This document shows positions 45,826 to 56,774 of a DNA stretch of 64,000 nucleotides, one piece after another. Where the stretch lies: positions 20,667,001 to 20,731,000 of the forward strand of contig OY754467.1 of the NCBI GenBank assembly GCA_963575645.1. Reading direction: 5' to 3'. The notes beneath the pieces were generated by a model, which did no database searches, had not been told where the DNA came from, and saw only the letters and a program-made list of their open reading frames with translations. Made by a program: the position numbers and the translations under genes. This DNA comes from Xanthostigma xanthostigma (Eukaryota > Arthropoda > Insecta > Raphidioptera > Raphidiidae). The number at the start of each line of letters is the position of its first letter. Position 1 is the first letter of the stretch.

Positions 45826-46804
45826 ATGCGCTATTTTGTTGGCAGGTTATTGTACAGCGACACGAGTTTTTTTTTCCTCGTCTAAAATCGGTTACAGGTC
45901 CCCCTACCCTATTTTTAAAACTAAAGATTTTGGGTAAGCGCCAAATGAAGAACCAATATTTACACTACAAATCCTATAGACTTAAAATTGATAAAAAGCT
46001 TACAATAATTAACAAGATTTAAAAAGAAATTATAAATGACATAATTCTGTAGTCTGGTTCTTGGTTTACTCGAATCATTTAGCTTTAAAATAGCGCCGAG
46101 AGAGCTGTAACCGTTGGCGAGGATAAAATATTTAGATGAAGGGTGATGTAGCACATTATACATTTAAATATGTTTCTAGTAATTTAAAAAAAATATCTAT
46201 ATAGTACCTGTCTACTTTTATTTCTTTCAACTGTAGAGTTCAGTAAAATTCTATGGTAAAATATAATTTTAATAATTAACTTAACATTTTCGAAATATTT
46301 ATCTGAAGATTATCTATACCTACTTCATAAACTTTTAAAACTCTAGTATCTATTTTCGATCTATTATAACGGTACTTTTCAATAAAATACAATTTTTTGT
46401 TTAACTTAAAATTCTCACAAAGTATATAAAATTAAGAAAGCTGGAAATGTTTATAATTACGTCAACAGCATGAGTTCTGATTCAGGAATTTCTGGGAAAT
46501 ATTAAATCACTACATATTCATTTGGGGTAGGTTATGAGAAAAACCAGTAAATGCTTGTAATTAAATAAAAAAAAATACAAGGCCAGAAACAATATTATTG
46601 TTTCTCTCTCGGAAAATATTTTGGTATAGATCTATAAACAACAAAGCTTTTAGTCATAAATGGGAAAAAATCACTTGATTAGGAACTCACTGTCTACTTT
46701 GGGAAAACCCACCATTTTAAATAACATATCTAACTTTTCCTAACAAATTCCGAAAGTTCCTTTGTCTTTTTTTTATTGTAAGGCTGTTATATTATGTTCC
46801 TTTG
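45826..46804. other. AT-rich spacer, no gene seen
   Basis: No gene or repeat boundary was recognised. The minus frame at 45960-46163 carries no motif. Confidence 0.4.
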
Positions 46805-47233
46805 TTAAGGCTACTGCACACGAAATTAGAAACACTGCATGGAGCTCTGCTGACCGGCAGGCTGAGTACGAAGCTGGAAATGACGTCACTGCAGCGAGCT
46901 CGCCTGTTCACTCACGAGATAAATTTTAAAATTAGAACAGGGGCTATTTTCTTTGCTAGGTCCGCGGCTAGGTATGAGCAAGAACCAATCAGGAAGCATC
47001 TTGTCACGTGGGCAACTTGAACAAACGCCTACAAACCAACACGGCGTAATTCTGCTTATAGAGTCAGACAACAGACAAGTTTTGCTCTGTGTTTATATTT
47101 GAACTGTCACTGCGCGCGCACCAGATCTATTCACAAAACTAGCTTGAAAAGACGTCTCGCGTAAAGCGAGCACATAACAGCAATCAAGAAAACCAGAGCT
47201 AGAAAACTAGTAGGCAAATCTAGTAAGGAATCT

Positions 47234-47622
47234 TGTGGCGTTGCGTAATCACCATTCAAACGTTTCACCTTCTACTGATGTTAAGTTTTATGTAAGATGC
47301 GTAAAAACTGATAAAAAGGCGTGAAACTATTAAAATTTCAGTATTATTCAGCTATTAATTCTTACTTGTGAATTTGCATATTGTTGAATTGTATTTTAAC
47401 TGTTTATTGGTGATTGTTAGCAACTGATTTATTTTTTATTATTAAGCCGTTGGTAACTGTTTTGATTAATAAAAAGACGTATAATAATAATAATTAAGGT
47501 ACTCATATATACTGTAAGACTAAAAATTGAACTATTTAAAATATTAAAATTTATATCTTCCTTAAACGTTGTTTATTCTTTATTCAATAAAAAAAAAGAA
47601 AAATTAGCTGAACGGCGTTACA
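47234..47622 (+). repeat. 5' LTR, 389 bp
   Basis: It starts TGTGGCGTTGCG and ends GGCGTTACA. By eye it is identical to the LTR at 52142-52530. An AATAAA signal lies at 47586-47591. The LTR would carry the promoter for the genomic RNA; a clear TATA box was not singled out. Confidence 0.95.
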
Positions 47623-47626
47623 AAAA

Positions 47627-47641
47627 TGGTAGCAGAGCAAG
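47627..47641 (+). promoter_or_regulatory. Primer-binding site, initiator tRNA-Met
   Basis: TGGTAGCAGAGCAAG lies four bases after the 5' LTR. It is complementary to the 3' end (including CCA) of insect initiator tRNA-Met over about 15 bases as I know that tRNA. It would prime minus-strand DNA synthesis. Confidence 0.85.
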
Positions 47642-47921
47642 TTTGATCAAATAATCATATTCGCGAATACATTTAAAATTAATAAATAAACGATTAAAAT
47701 AAAATAATTATTTGTAAAATATATATAAATACAACAGTTTTAAATCAGATATTAAATTATAGTTATACTTCTAACGCCATTACGCAAGAAAAAGCAAGCA
47801 CCTTAACCAACTTAACTGAAGTTACATAAGAGTTGTACATAAAAATTTATCATTAAAACACGTCGATAATATTAAAATCTTTTAAAATAAAAAAAAAAAA
47901 TAATAATAAATTTTTGTGATC

Positions 47922-48980
47922 ATGCCAATGGATCGTTCACCCACACGTTTAACGAGTGAAGATAGACGCCGTCGTGGACCACCTTCAAATCGTATGGCTT
48001 CGAATACAAATATTTCAAACAACAACGCCGATCAACCACCGGCATCGCTCCACAATTCCGTTGTTAATGAAGATATTGGAATTAATCTACAATCAACGCC
48101 GATTCAACATCCAGAAAACAATCGCTGGCAAAGAGACATTGTCCACGCTATTACAGGATTAGCAGCTCAACAGCAAAGCATTCAAAGAACATTAACAGCT
48201 ATATCTCAGCGTTTTCCGGAAGGAGAAGCGGTACCTAATCCTGAACGCGTTCATATTCAACCACCACAAGAACTGAATACGCCTGGACGTTGTGGATTAA
48301 AGCCTAAGGAATGGCTCACAAATATACCGATGTGCAATGGTCTAGATTCCAAAGCAATCGTTAACTTCATACAAGAGATTGACTCCGTAAATCAGTTACA
48401 TTTTTTAGAAGAAAGGCAGTTAATATATTTGCTCCTTTCAAAATGTGAAGGTTATTTACGTCAATGGTGGACACAGCGAGCGGTTACACTGAATACATGG
48501 TTACAGGTTAAAGAAGTATTACTTAACGAACTTATTACTGATATTGAGTTGCACAGATTGAAAACAGAATTTATTGAACGTTGGCAACGACCAAACGAAA
48601 CCTTTCCTGAATTTGTAGAAGATATTTCCGTTAAAACTAAGGCTTTAAATATACCAATGTCAGATGCAGAGTTAATAACAATTGTAATGAACCATGTCAA
48701 TGACGATACATTCTCGCATATGAGATTCGGTACTAAACCCACAACTTTTCAAGAGCTTCGAACGTTAGCTTTACAAACCCGCGCGGCGCAACATCGACAT
48801 GAAGCTTATCTAGCACACCGTTGTAGTACTGCAGCTGGTGCGACATCAAAAAATACAGCGACGACATCAAAATATTTTTGCTCTAAGTGTAAGAAACACG
48901 GCCACTCTGATGCATATTGCCGTACTCAAGCCAAAGCTAATTTATTAGAAGAATCTGATCAGAATGAGCAGGAAAACTGA
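47922..48980 (+). CDS. gag: Gag polyprotein of the Ty3/Gypsy element
   Basis: This encodes the structural protein that forms the cytoplasmic particle and binds the genomic RNA. The first ATG is at 47922 (the frame opens slightly earlier at a non-ATG codon), giving 352 residues. The N-terminal ~85 residues are polar and probably disordered. The middle (about 115-280) is the capsid-like part of retrotransposon Gag, with WLTNIPMCNG and FVEDISVKTKAL-type helical segments. A nucleocapsid zinc knuckle of CX2CX4HX4C form (CSKCKKHGHSDAYC) sits about 30 residues before the stop. The TGA at 48978-48980 is preceded by a possible slip site into pol. No frame damage is seen. Confidence 0.93.
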   Translation: MPMDRSPTRLTSEDRRRRGPPSNRMASNTNISNNNADQPPASLHNSVVNEDIGINLQSTPIQHPENNRWQRDIVHAITGLAAQQQSIQRTLTAISQRFPEGEAVPNPERVHIQPPQELNTPGRCGLKPKEWLTNIPMCNGLDSKAIVNFIQEIDSVNQLHFLEERQLIYLLLSKCEGYLRQWWTQRAVTLNTWLQVKEVLLNELITDIELHRLKTEFIERWQRPNETFPEFVEDISVKTKALNIPMSDAELITIVMNHVNDDTFSHMRFGTKPTTFQELRTLALQTRAAQHRHEAYLAHRCSTAAGATSKNTATTSKYFCSKCKKHGHSDAYCRTQAKANLLEESDQNEQEN

Positions 48981-51900
48981 GATGTTTGGGAGAGTCGACT
49001 GGTTCCTTCCAATTTCTCTTTAATAATCCAGTCCTGCAAGCACTACTATCCTCTAAGGTGAAAAGTAAATTGCCTTTCATCCAAATATCTATAAATAAAT
49101 GTCCTGTTTTTTGTTTAATTGATACCGGTGCTTCTCATTCATTCTGTTCAACAAAACTATTAAAACAAATCTCATTTCTACCAGAAGATCTTCAACATTA
49201 TCACGTTAATTGTGGCACAGCCAATGGTTCAACCCTGCATGTTCAACACAGACTTGAAGCAATTTTGAAAATTGGTCCCTTTACTTGGAAGAAGCATTTC
49301 TTAGTTGCCTCGGAGTTACCGTACGATGTCATCCTTGGAGTTGATGTCATAAGAGATTGTGGTATTATCGTCAACCTTAATCATAAGCAACTTCAGTTCG
49401 ATTTCAATTCAGCCATTCGAATTCCAGTTGAAAATCAAGATAGTCATTCGGTGATCAGCAATTACGTTGGTTTTGAATTTCCAGCTGCCCTTTCATCGGA
49501 AGAGAACGAACAACTTATTCTTTTACTTCAAGAATTTAACGACGTGGTCACTGAGAACATCGGTAGAACCCATAAATATCATTATAAAATTCAACTTATG
49601 GACGACATTCCAATAAGAAAACCACCGTATCCGCTGTCTCCTCCAAAAGCGCATCAGATGAGAGAACACATCAAGAAACTGCTAAATGAGGGCGTGATCG
49701 AACCTTCTAATTCACCATATGGTTCGCCAGCCTTCCTCATTCCGAAGAAAGATGGAACGCATCGTTTGTGTGTCGATTACAGACTATTGAATAAGAAAAT
49801 TGTATACGATAGTTTTCCTTCACCATCGATTGAAGCCGTCTTCCAAACACTTCACGGATCTAGAATATTTACTGTAATAGATCTCAACTCGGCATTCTAT
49901 CAGATCCCCTTAACTGAAGATTCAAAGGGCTACACTACATTTTTAGTACCTAATGGCGCTTTCCAGTTTAAGTATACTCCATTTGGTTTGTGCATTTCTC
50001 CACAAGCTCTCAACCGTATTATTTTCAATATGTTTGCTGATCTTATTCATCATTATGTATATCCTTACTTTGACGATATTATTATATACAGCGCAAATGT
50101 CGACGATCATCTTAAGCAACTAAGTACAGTTTTCACTCGACTACGCCAGGTGGGGTTCACGGCAAATCCATCGAAGATCAAGCTATGCATGAGTCGTGTA
50201 CACTATCTAGGGCACATAATTTCAGAAAATGGACTTCAGTTGGATCCGGATAAGGCGATAGTTATAGATCAGATGGACATACCGAAGAATAAGAAGGAGC
50301 TTGAGCGTTTCTTAGGTATGGTGGGTTTCTTTAACCGTTTCATACCCCATTTTTCTGAGATTTGTGCTCCATTACACCATCTGAAAAAGAAGTTTGTTAA
50401 ATTTCATATGGGCGAAACAGAAATAGAGGCCTTTACCACATTAAAACGCTGTTTATCGTCTCCACCAGTATTGGCCTTTCCTGACTTTAACAAACGCTTT
50501 GTGCTGCAAGTTGATGCCTCAGATGTAGCATTGGGCGCTGTTCTACTCCAGGAATGTGAAAACAATCTTCGACCTATTCATTACGCTAGCCGTCGACTAA
50601 CTGCCGCTGAAATTAAATATCCTATATATGAACGCGAGGCTCTTGCCGCTGTTTGGGGAATTGAGAAGTTTGAGACCTATCTAGAAGGACAGTCATTCAT
50701 TCTTCAAACTGATAACGCCTCACTATCGTGGCTTTTTAGGCATCCGAAGCAGCTAGGAAAAATTGGCCGATGGGTTCTCCGCTTATCAAGATTTAAGTTC
50801 GACGTTGAACATATTCCTGGAAAATCAAATCCCGTAGCTGATTGTTTAAGTCGACTATTTGGAGATGAACAACATACCGACACCGAAATTCTACTACTTG
50901 AAAAAATTCCTCAATCGTTTTTAACCATTAAAGAACATCAGAGTCAAGATCAAGAAACAAACCTCATCTTGCAGCGCTTAACTGCGGGTGAAGATGTCAA
51001 AGGGTTTGCCCTTCATCGAGATTTACTGGTGCGCTTGGTCGGTCGAAGACGTTTGAAGAAAGTCGTTGTTCCTGCTGCGGTTCGAAATATGGTTCTTCAT
51101 TATTATCATGATATGGAAACTGCGGGTCATCCGGGCATCACAAAAACCTATCGGAGTATTGCTAAAATATTTTGGTGGCACAAGTTGTTCAAAGACGTGT
51201 CTGGTTACGTAAGATCTTGCGACTCTTGCCAGAGCTGTAAGCCGTTCAGCCAAGGTAAATATGGAAATATGGTAACTGATACACCAACTCGCGTTTGGGA
51301 AAAAATATATATAGACTATGTGGGTCCTCTTACCCGCTCGTCCGGCGGTTACCAATACATACTGACGCTGGTCGACGCATATTCAAAATGGATTGAACTA
51401 ATTCCTACTCGCCGAGCAACAGCTGAAAATTCCTGCACCAAATTGATCCACGACATTTTCTCAAGATACGGTCCTCCAGAATTTTTGATTTCAGATAACG
51501 CTCGCTGCTTCAAATCTGCAAAATTTAAGAATATGTGTTTGGCTTGGGGAATTCGACACGTTACTACCACCCCATATCGCCCTCAAGGAAATCTTGCAGA
51601 AAGAATAAATCGAAACATCAAGAGCAGTCTAGCCGTGTTGCTAAATGAAATGACGTCATCACATCGGAATTGGGATCAGAAACTTCGCCTAGTTGCGCTA
51701 TCACACAACTCAACTGTCACTGAAGCAACAAATAGTACTCCTGCGGCCTTGTTTCTAGGACGAGAAATTCCTCATGCGCTTGAACACCAGTGGCATCTTC
51801 ATGACATCACTGGCGAACAGATGATATCAAGTAAACAGGAAGTTCAAAGATCCCTTGAAGCTGCTAAAAGCAAGATGGAAAGGTATTATAATCATCGTCG

Positions 51901-52126
51901 TCGACCTGTTCCTTACATTGAGGGACAGCTTGTGTTACAAAAGGAAAACATTCAGAACAATCCACTAGAGCCTACCACAGTAAAATTTAAAAAAAGATGG
52001 TCTTCACCACGTCGGATCATAGAATTTACTACACCTGTGACGGTGAACTTACAAGATAAGGACGACCCTACTAAGCATTTTCGAGCCCATATTGATCAGC
52101 TACGTCCCTATTATCAGAGGGACTAG
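48968..52126 (+). CDS. pol: Pol polyprotein: protease, RT, RNase H, integrase
   Basis: Pol copies the RNA into DNA and inserts it into the genome. Residues are numbered from the TTG at 48986 (1046 aa to the stop). An aspartic protease has DTGA at 46-49. Reverse transcriptase has FTVIDLNSAF (Asp 299), TPFGL and the catalytic YFDD at 361-364. RNase H has LQVDASD (Asp 510), YEREALA and QTDNASL. Integrase has a zinc finger His708, His715, Cys745, Cys748, and a catalytic triad Asp777, Asp837, Glu872; the last two are 34 residues apart, one fewer than the usual 35. The C-terminus (about 985-1035) resembles a GPY/F-type module. It starts without an ATG in the -1 frame to gag, so it is probably made as a Gag-Pol fusion. 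No stop or frameshift is seen. Confidence 0.95.
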   Translation, partial: AGKLRCLGESTGSFQFLFNNPVLQALLSSKVKSKLPFIQISINKCPVFCLIDTGASHSFCSTKLLKQISFLPEDLQHYHVNCGTANGSTLHVQHRLEAILKIGPFTWKKHFLVASELPYDVILGVDVIRDCGIIVNLNHKQLQFDFNSAIRIPVENQDSHSVISNYVGFEFPAALSSEENEQLILLLQEFNDVVTENIGRTHKYHYKIQLMDDIPIRKPPYPLSPPKAHQMREHIKKLLNEGVIEPSNSPYGSPAFLIPKKDGTHRLCVDYRLLNKKIVYDSFPSPSIEAVFQTLHGSRIFTVIDLNSAFYQIPLTEDSKGYTTFLVPNGAFQFKYTPFGLCISPQALNRIIFNMFADLIHHYVYPYFDDIIIYSANVDDHLKQLSTVFTRLRQVGFTANPSKIKLCMSRVHYLGHIISENGLQLDPDKAIVIDQMDIPKNKKELERFLGMVGFFNRFIPHFSEICAPLHHLKKKFVKFHMGETEIEAFTTLKRCLSSPPVLAFPDFNKRFVLQVDASDVALGAVLLQECENNLRPIHYASRRLTAAEIKYPIYEREALAAVWGIEKFETYLEGQSFILQTDNASLSWLFRHPKQLGKIGRWVLRLSRFKFDVEHIPGKSNPVADCLSRLFGDEQHTDTEILLLEKIPQSFLTIKEHQSQDQETNLILQRLTAGEDVKGFALHRDLLVRLVGRRRLKKVVVPAAVRNMVLHYYHDMETAGHPGITKTYRSIAKIFWWHKLFKDVSGYVRSCDSCQSCKPFSQGKYGNMVTDTPTRVWEKIYIDYVGPLTRSSGGYQYILTLVDAYSKWIELIPTRRATAENSCTKLIHDIFSRYGPPEFLISDNARCFKSAKFKNMCLAWGIRHVTTTPYRPQGNLAERINRNIKSSLAVLLNEMTSSHRNWDQKLRLVALSHNSTVTEATNSTPAALFLGREIPHALEHQWHLHDITGEQMISSKQEVQRSLEAAKSKMERYYNHRRRPVPYIEGQLVLQKENIQNNPLEPTTVKFKKRWSSPRRIIEFTTPVTVNLQDKDDPTKHFRAHIDQLRPYYQRD
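48971..48977 (+). promoter_or_regulatory. Candidate -1 frameshift site GGAAAAC
   Basis: Gag reads G GAA AAC then TGA. The pol frame is -1 relative to gag and is open only from 48968, so the overlap is about 13 bases. The heptamer GGAAAAC in the phase G_GAA_AAC resembles the relaxed retroviral slip site type GGAUUUA. Slippage here would fuse Gag to Pol. No downstream pseudoknot was checked; restart of translation is an alternative, since pol has no early in-frame ATG. Confidence 0.5.
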
Positions 52127-52132
52127 TTCAGC

Positions 52133-52139
52133 GGGGGAG
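52133..52139 (+). promoter_or_regulatory. Polypurine tract
   Basis: GGGGGAG, two bases before the 3' LTR, is the expected plus-strand primer site. It is short, lying just after the pol stop at 52126. Confidence 0.7.
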
Positions 52140-52141
52140 CA

Positions 52142-52530
52142 TGTGGCGTTGCGTAATCACCATTCAAACGTTTCACCTTCTACTGATGTTAAGTTTTATG
52201 TAAGATGCGTAAAAACTGATAAAAAGGCGTGAAACTATTAAAATTTCAGTATTATTCAGCTATTAATTCTTACTTGTGAATTTGCATATTGTTGAATTGT
52301 ATTTTAACTGTTTATTGGTGATTGTTAGCAACTGATTTATTTTTTATTATTAAGCCGTTGGTAACTGTTTTGATTAATAAAAAGACGTATAATAATAATA
52401 ATTAAGGTACTCATATATACTGTAAGACTAAAAATTGAACTATTTAAAATATTAAAATTTATATCTTCCTTAAACGTTGTTTATTCTTTATTCAATAAAA
52501 AAAAAGAAAAATTAGCTGAACGGCGTTACA
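52142..52530 (+). repeat. 3' LTR, 389 bp
   Basis: Same length and, by eye, same sequence as the 5' LTR, including the run of nine A residues before AGAAAAATTAGC. Followed by the ATCT target duplication. Confidence 0.95.
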
Positions 52531-52569
52531 ATCTAGCCGCGTTTCTAGCCTCGTGTGCAGCGGCCTTTA

Positions 52570-53330
52570 GGAATAATTCATGGTGTATAAATTTCAAACA
52601 AATTTGCGAAGAAAACAGTTTCTAAAGTCGAATCAACGATAGATAGGTAAATGTAATCTCTATTAAAGAACCAAATTTGGTATAAATAGATTTCAAAATA
52701 CATTTTAAAATTACAATTCCACGTCATAAACTCACATTTAAAGTGGTTTGTTAAAACAAAGACAATGCATGTAGTCATTTAAACAAGCATCCAATAATTT
52801 AGATTTTATAGTTCTTTTGAAAACATTAACAAGAAAAATTTTGATATTCACTGGTAAATTATAAAAATTTTGAAAGTCCAACAAGTCCGTAAGTGCGTAT
52901 GTTTGCAGGAAAAACTGGTAATCTTAAATTCCTCGCACTTCTCGTTGCATGTGAATGAACTTCATCAGCAGTCTGGAAGTTATGAAAGTTATGTTTTATG
53001 TACAGACGATGACGAAAACAAATTACGCTCCGTAAGGTCATTTATATGAAAAATCCTAAAAAATGGTTTACAATGCGAGTCGAATTTTACTCGAGCTATT
53101 GTTCTAAAGGCTTTTTATGGGGTAAGAAAACCTTTTCAGCTCTCGGGTCAGCCCCATCCAAATGATCAGACCTAACACCCTGTTAGATGCAAATACAGAG
53201 CGAGACAGAGATACTGAAGATTATAGTGTTTTCAACTGTATTACCTGAAGCGTGATACAAAACTACATAACATAAATTTTTAATTTTTTTTACCAATTTT
53301 TTCCTTTTCCTCCATCGTTTTTATGATTTC
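52570..53330. other. AT-rich spacer, no gene seen
   Basis: Nothing recognised. Minus-strand frames at 52578-52778 and 52859-53041 carry no motif. Confidence 0.4.
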
Positions 53331-53331
<1 letters not shown>

Positions 53332-53380
<49 letters not shown>

Positions 53381-53662
53381 CGTTTAACGTTCGTTTCTCG
53401 ACTTTATGTCATAACAGATGCCTTTTGCACCACTACTGTCTACTATTATCCATCTATCACACTTTCCGTTATGGTCTATATTTTTAAACTTCCACTTAAT
53501 TAATATAGCAATGGGCGAATGAAGGAATTTTTAGTACTTTAGGATAAGATAGGCAAATTTTGAGCATATGAATTTGACAGGTAATCGACCATGGCCTTGA
53601 ATAAGGAATTATTGAGGGAAACCATGGTAAACTTCAAGATGGCCGGTACAGGAATTATTACA
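53332..53662 (-). mobile_element. SINE, 5'-truncated copy with (ATT)n tail
   Basis: On the minus strand this matches the body of the SINE at 60177-60608 (for example GGCCATGG-TCGATTACCTGTCA-like blocks, GCCCATTGCTA and AAGTCGAGAAACG). It ends in a 48-bp pure (ATT)16 tract at 53332-53379. The tRNA-like head is missing, which is typical of incomplete reverse transcription. Confidence 0.75.
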
Positions 53663-54770
53663 TTTGGTACTAACACAAGAAAATGCCTTTTTCTCGACCA
53701 ATTGTCATGATGAGGCTATTACGCAAATCACGCATTGACGTCATTTGTTTTGAAAAAAAAAATACGTGCATAGAATTATATAGCATGTGTAGATATAGTC
53801 CAGGTGAAATAACCGCCTTCATTTGAAAAATTCTGGGCATTTAATTTTTAACCATCATAAAAGTGCATATTTGCCGGCCAGTAATTTGGTACGATCGTGT
53901 TTAACTAAAAATTGTTAAAACAATTGAACAACGATTTTTTTTAGTTCAAAAATATTTTTTAGAATATCTAGAGCAACTTACATAAAAAATGTTCAATTAA
54001 TTTTTTTATTCTAAAATAATTCTAGTTTTCAATTAATACGTTTTTAAAATTAGAATATGTGTCAGTTTCAACTTTTTTTATAGTTTATACATTACTGAAG
54101 ATGTACATTTTTATCAAGTACTTTCCATAAGGAAAACTAAAATATACTTGGAAATTGTCTACCCTCTTTATAAACCTATTGTCTATTATTACAAAGAAAA
54201 ATATTTAAAAAAATTACGTGATACGTAATCCATGAGAATGTTGTTGCATGCAGTTTTTTTTTTTTGAGGATACCTAGCTCAGAAATAATAACAAACCCTG
54301 AGGTGAATCGTTTATGGACACTTCACAAGTGCGACCCTTGAGGTCAACACGACCAACTTCCCAGTAAGATCACGTGTACAAACTTAGCACAGCAAAGCTG
54401 GGAAAAAAAGATAAGTGCACTTGTAGCATGTCAAAATATTCTACTAATTAAGTCTTAAAAAATGTTCCGTAGATTTAAGTCAAGAAAAAATCACATTTTA
54501 AAAATGCTGTGTTTACATTTTCAATATTTCAAAACCTCGCACAAGACAAGCACTAACTGCAATCAAGAAAATGTATTAAGAAAAAATGTAGAACGCTTGC
54601 GCGTGCTAACAGAATACCGACAAGAAATATAAAAAATTTTTTTTAATTCAAGTCCAGTTCTGTTGAACAATTTCTATTAAGGGAGGGGGGGGGTAAGGTC
54701 AAATCATACGAAAAAAGCCATGTTTTCGTGATTTTTTTTCTGACGACGCAGTTAAAATTTCTTTACTCAA
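53663..54770. other. Non-coding stretch, no gene seen
   Basis: No gene recognised. There is a G run at 54684-54695 (GGGAGGGGGGGGG) mirrored by a C run near 55565-55575. Confidence 0.4.
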
Positions 54771-54773
54771 CCA

Positions 54774-55323
54774 ATGGTACATTGAAGTATGACATTCGAA
54801 GAATGTTTCATCAAATTTGTACAAAGAAATATTAAAAAATACGGCAATGGCAGCAATTGTTCGGACGTGTCTCGAAAAAAAGTTGAATTGCGGTGCCCCT
54901 CATAACTTGGTGCTGGATCATCTGAAATCAAAAAATCAAAGTTCATTCGTTAGATAATAGTTTTCCCCAGGTAACGCTGTCGAGTTTTTTTTTTTCAATT
55001 TTTTTCAGTTTTTCGAACACTTTGAAGTGAAAAACACAATTTTGTGGGAAAAAAACGGCTAATTTGTTATTGCGAAATCAAAATTATGAACAAAAAAAAA
55101 AAAAAAAACTCGACAGCGTTACCTGGGGAAAACTATTATCTAACGAATGAACTTTGATTTTTTGATTTCAGATGATCCAGCACCAAGTTATGAGGGGCAC
55201 CGCAATTCAACTTTTTTTCGAAACACGTCTGAACAATTGCTGCCATTGCCGTATTTTTTAATATTTCTTTGTACAAATTTGATGAAACATTCTTCGAATG
55301 TCATACTTCAATGTACCATAAAA
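54774..55323. mobile_element. Foldback with ~215-bp arms
   Basis: The left arm 54774-54988 and right arm 55103-55323 are nearly exact inverted copies, with landmarks ATTGAAGTATGACATTCGAA, GGCAATGGCAGCAATTGTTC and ACCTGGGGAAAACTATTATC. A spacer of about 114 bp with long A and T runs separates them. The frame at 55147-55353 lies in the right arm and is not a gene. Confidence 0.85.
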
Positions 55324-55559
55324 ATGGAACTGGGAGGTAAGGTACTACATTAATAGAGAGCGAAACATCTGCCGGGTAACAATAGCGCGCTCGGGTCGGG
55401 GCGCTCGGGTCGGTTCGGGTATAGGTACAAAAATCCGGCAGGTATAAAAATACTCATAACTTCGTCAATTTTGCTCCAATTGACTTGAAATTTTGACACA
55501 ATATTCTTCAGATATTACGGATTCAATTTCGAAAATAAAAAAAAAATGCAAAAAAAAAA

Positions 55560-55915
55560 TTAAATACCTTACCCCCCCCCCCTTTAAAATATTAGCAGCA
55601 CTTTAGCATTTTTTTAAAGGGAAAAATTTCAATTTTGGAACAATTCTGAGATCTTTTTCACATTTTTTAAGTTCAAAAATGCTTTTTAACTCCTAAAAAC
55701 CATCCTAAAATTGATCTGATCGGGTCCATTTCATATATGCGACGTGCGGCGATAGATTCCAATATGTAGACTAAATTGCGTTAAAATTAATTAACCCCAT
55801 ACCTATAAGGCTTCCAAAAATGGTGCTAAATTAAGAGGCTATGGGCTTGCAAAAAAACCTCTAGGTCCCGCCATCCATCCAACTCCAATAGTGTATGTGT
55901 CACATTTAGTAAATG
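55560..55915 (-). repeat. Dispersed repeat body, second copy
   Basis: This aligns with 7440-7860 (TTCCAAAAATGGTGCTAAA, CTAGGTCCCGCCATCC, CCAATAGTGTATGTG) but lacks the TA microsatellite and the tRNA-like head. A run of eleven C residues lies near 55568-55578. Confidence 0.6.
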
Positions 55916-56774
55916 CAATTAATAACAGTGTTAGAGCACTAACAAAATGAAGAACGAGTAACCATGAACGTGACATTGGTAAATTTTAAGAATAACTCGT
56001 ATTTATAATTGCTTAACAATAACTTGATGAACAAATGACGTCTCGCCCTGACCACTTTTTATGGAGTAATTGTAACTCGATTTCTTTGCAGGTTACTATT
56101 TTCCGGATTGAGTTTATTACAAAATTCAGTGTTTAAGCAATGTCTGACGTAGGTACAAATTAATTATGATGAAATACTGGTTTGTATAAAGATTGGGTGA
56201 ACTCCCGCGCAAGTATTTAATTGCTATGTCGAAAGTAACAAAGAACACGACAAAAACAAATGAAAAATCTAGTTTGTAATGCATTACTCTATGACGGATT
56301 GTGACTCTGTGTTAATAACGAGCGATTAGCACACGAGTCATAAAAGCATACAAACTACATTTTTTGCACGTACTTTCTATAAAATCGCTGATTTTCCCAA
56401 TAAATATATTTGTAATACCTTTGACAGTTTACGTTTGGCTATATTGGTATTTTTGTGGACTGTTCAGCGCCTACTTTGCTTCTCTGTCGCTCATATGGAT
56501 TTATATTGCAACTGACAGAGATATAACTATTGAATTGGTAAAATCGCATTACTTTTGTTTTACTTTACGAACTACGTGTTATCGGTAGTTGTGCAAAAAA
56601 AAAAATAAAAGATAAGATCTCACTGATAAGAGAAAAATAGATTATGAAACTCCTACGCTAGGTTACAAAAACCATTGTCAGAAAATCTAATTTGACAATT
56701 CCCTTAGAGCTAAGGGTGTGACCGTACATATTTCCCCACAAGAAAAACATTGCGGAAAATAGTATCTTGAGTCC
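55916..56774. other. Non-coding stretch with the second copy of an old repeat
   Basis: 56340-56590 resembles parts of 1925-2060 and 2640-2720. No gene was seen; the frame at 56364-56588 falls in this repeat. Confidence 0.4.

Larger units (their letters stand above)
47234..52530 (+). mobile_element. Complete Ty3/Gypsy LTR retrotransposon (5.3 kb)
   Basis: Two 389-bp LTRs, a primer site, gag, pol and a polypurine tract are all present and intact. The flanks carry a 4-bp duplication ATCT (47230-47233 and 52531-52534). The unoccupied MITE at 5322 contains the corresponding sequence (AGAT on its plus strand) once. The order protease, reverse transcriptase, RNase H, integrase places it in Ty3/Gypsy (Metaviridae). 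There is no env-like frame between pol and the 3' LTR. Identical LTRs and uninterrupted frames imply very recent insertion and possible autonomy. The nearest named lineage would need a tree. Confidence 0.95.
46808..52566 (+). mobile_element. PIF/Harbinger-like MITE, copy 2, split by an LTR retrotransposon
   Basis: The ends AGGCTACTGCACACGA (46808) and AGGCCGCTGCACACGA (reverse complement, ending 52566) are flanked by TTA at 46805-46807 and 52567-52569. Without the retrotransposon and one copy of its target duplication the MITE is 458 bp. It matches the 473-bp copy at 5322-5794 in the opposite orientation. The retrotransposon lies about 30 bp from the right end. Confidence 0.85.

Noticed and set aside
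51023..51570. Minus-strand frames opposite pol
   Set aside because: Shadows of the integrase-coding strand.
52127..52141. env gene after pol
   Set aside because: Only 15 bases separate the pol stop from the 3' LTR, so no env is encoded.
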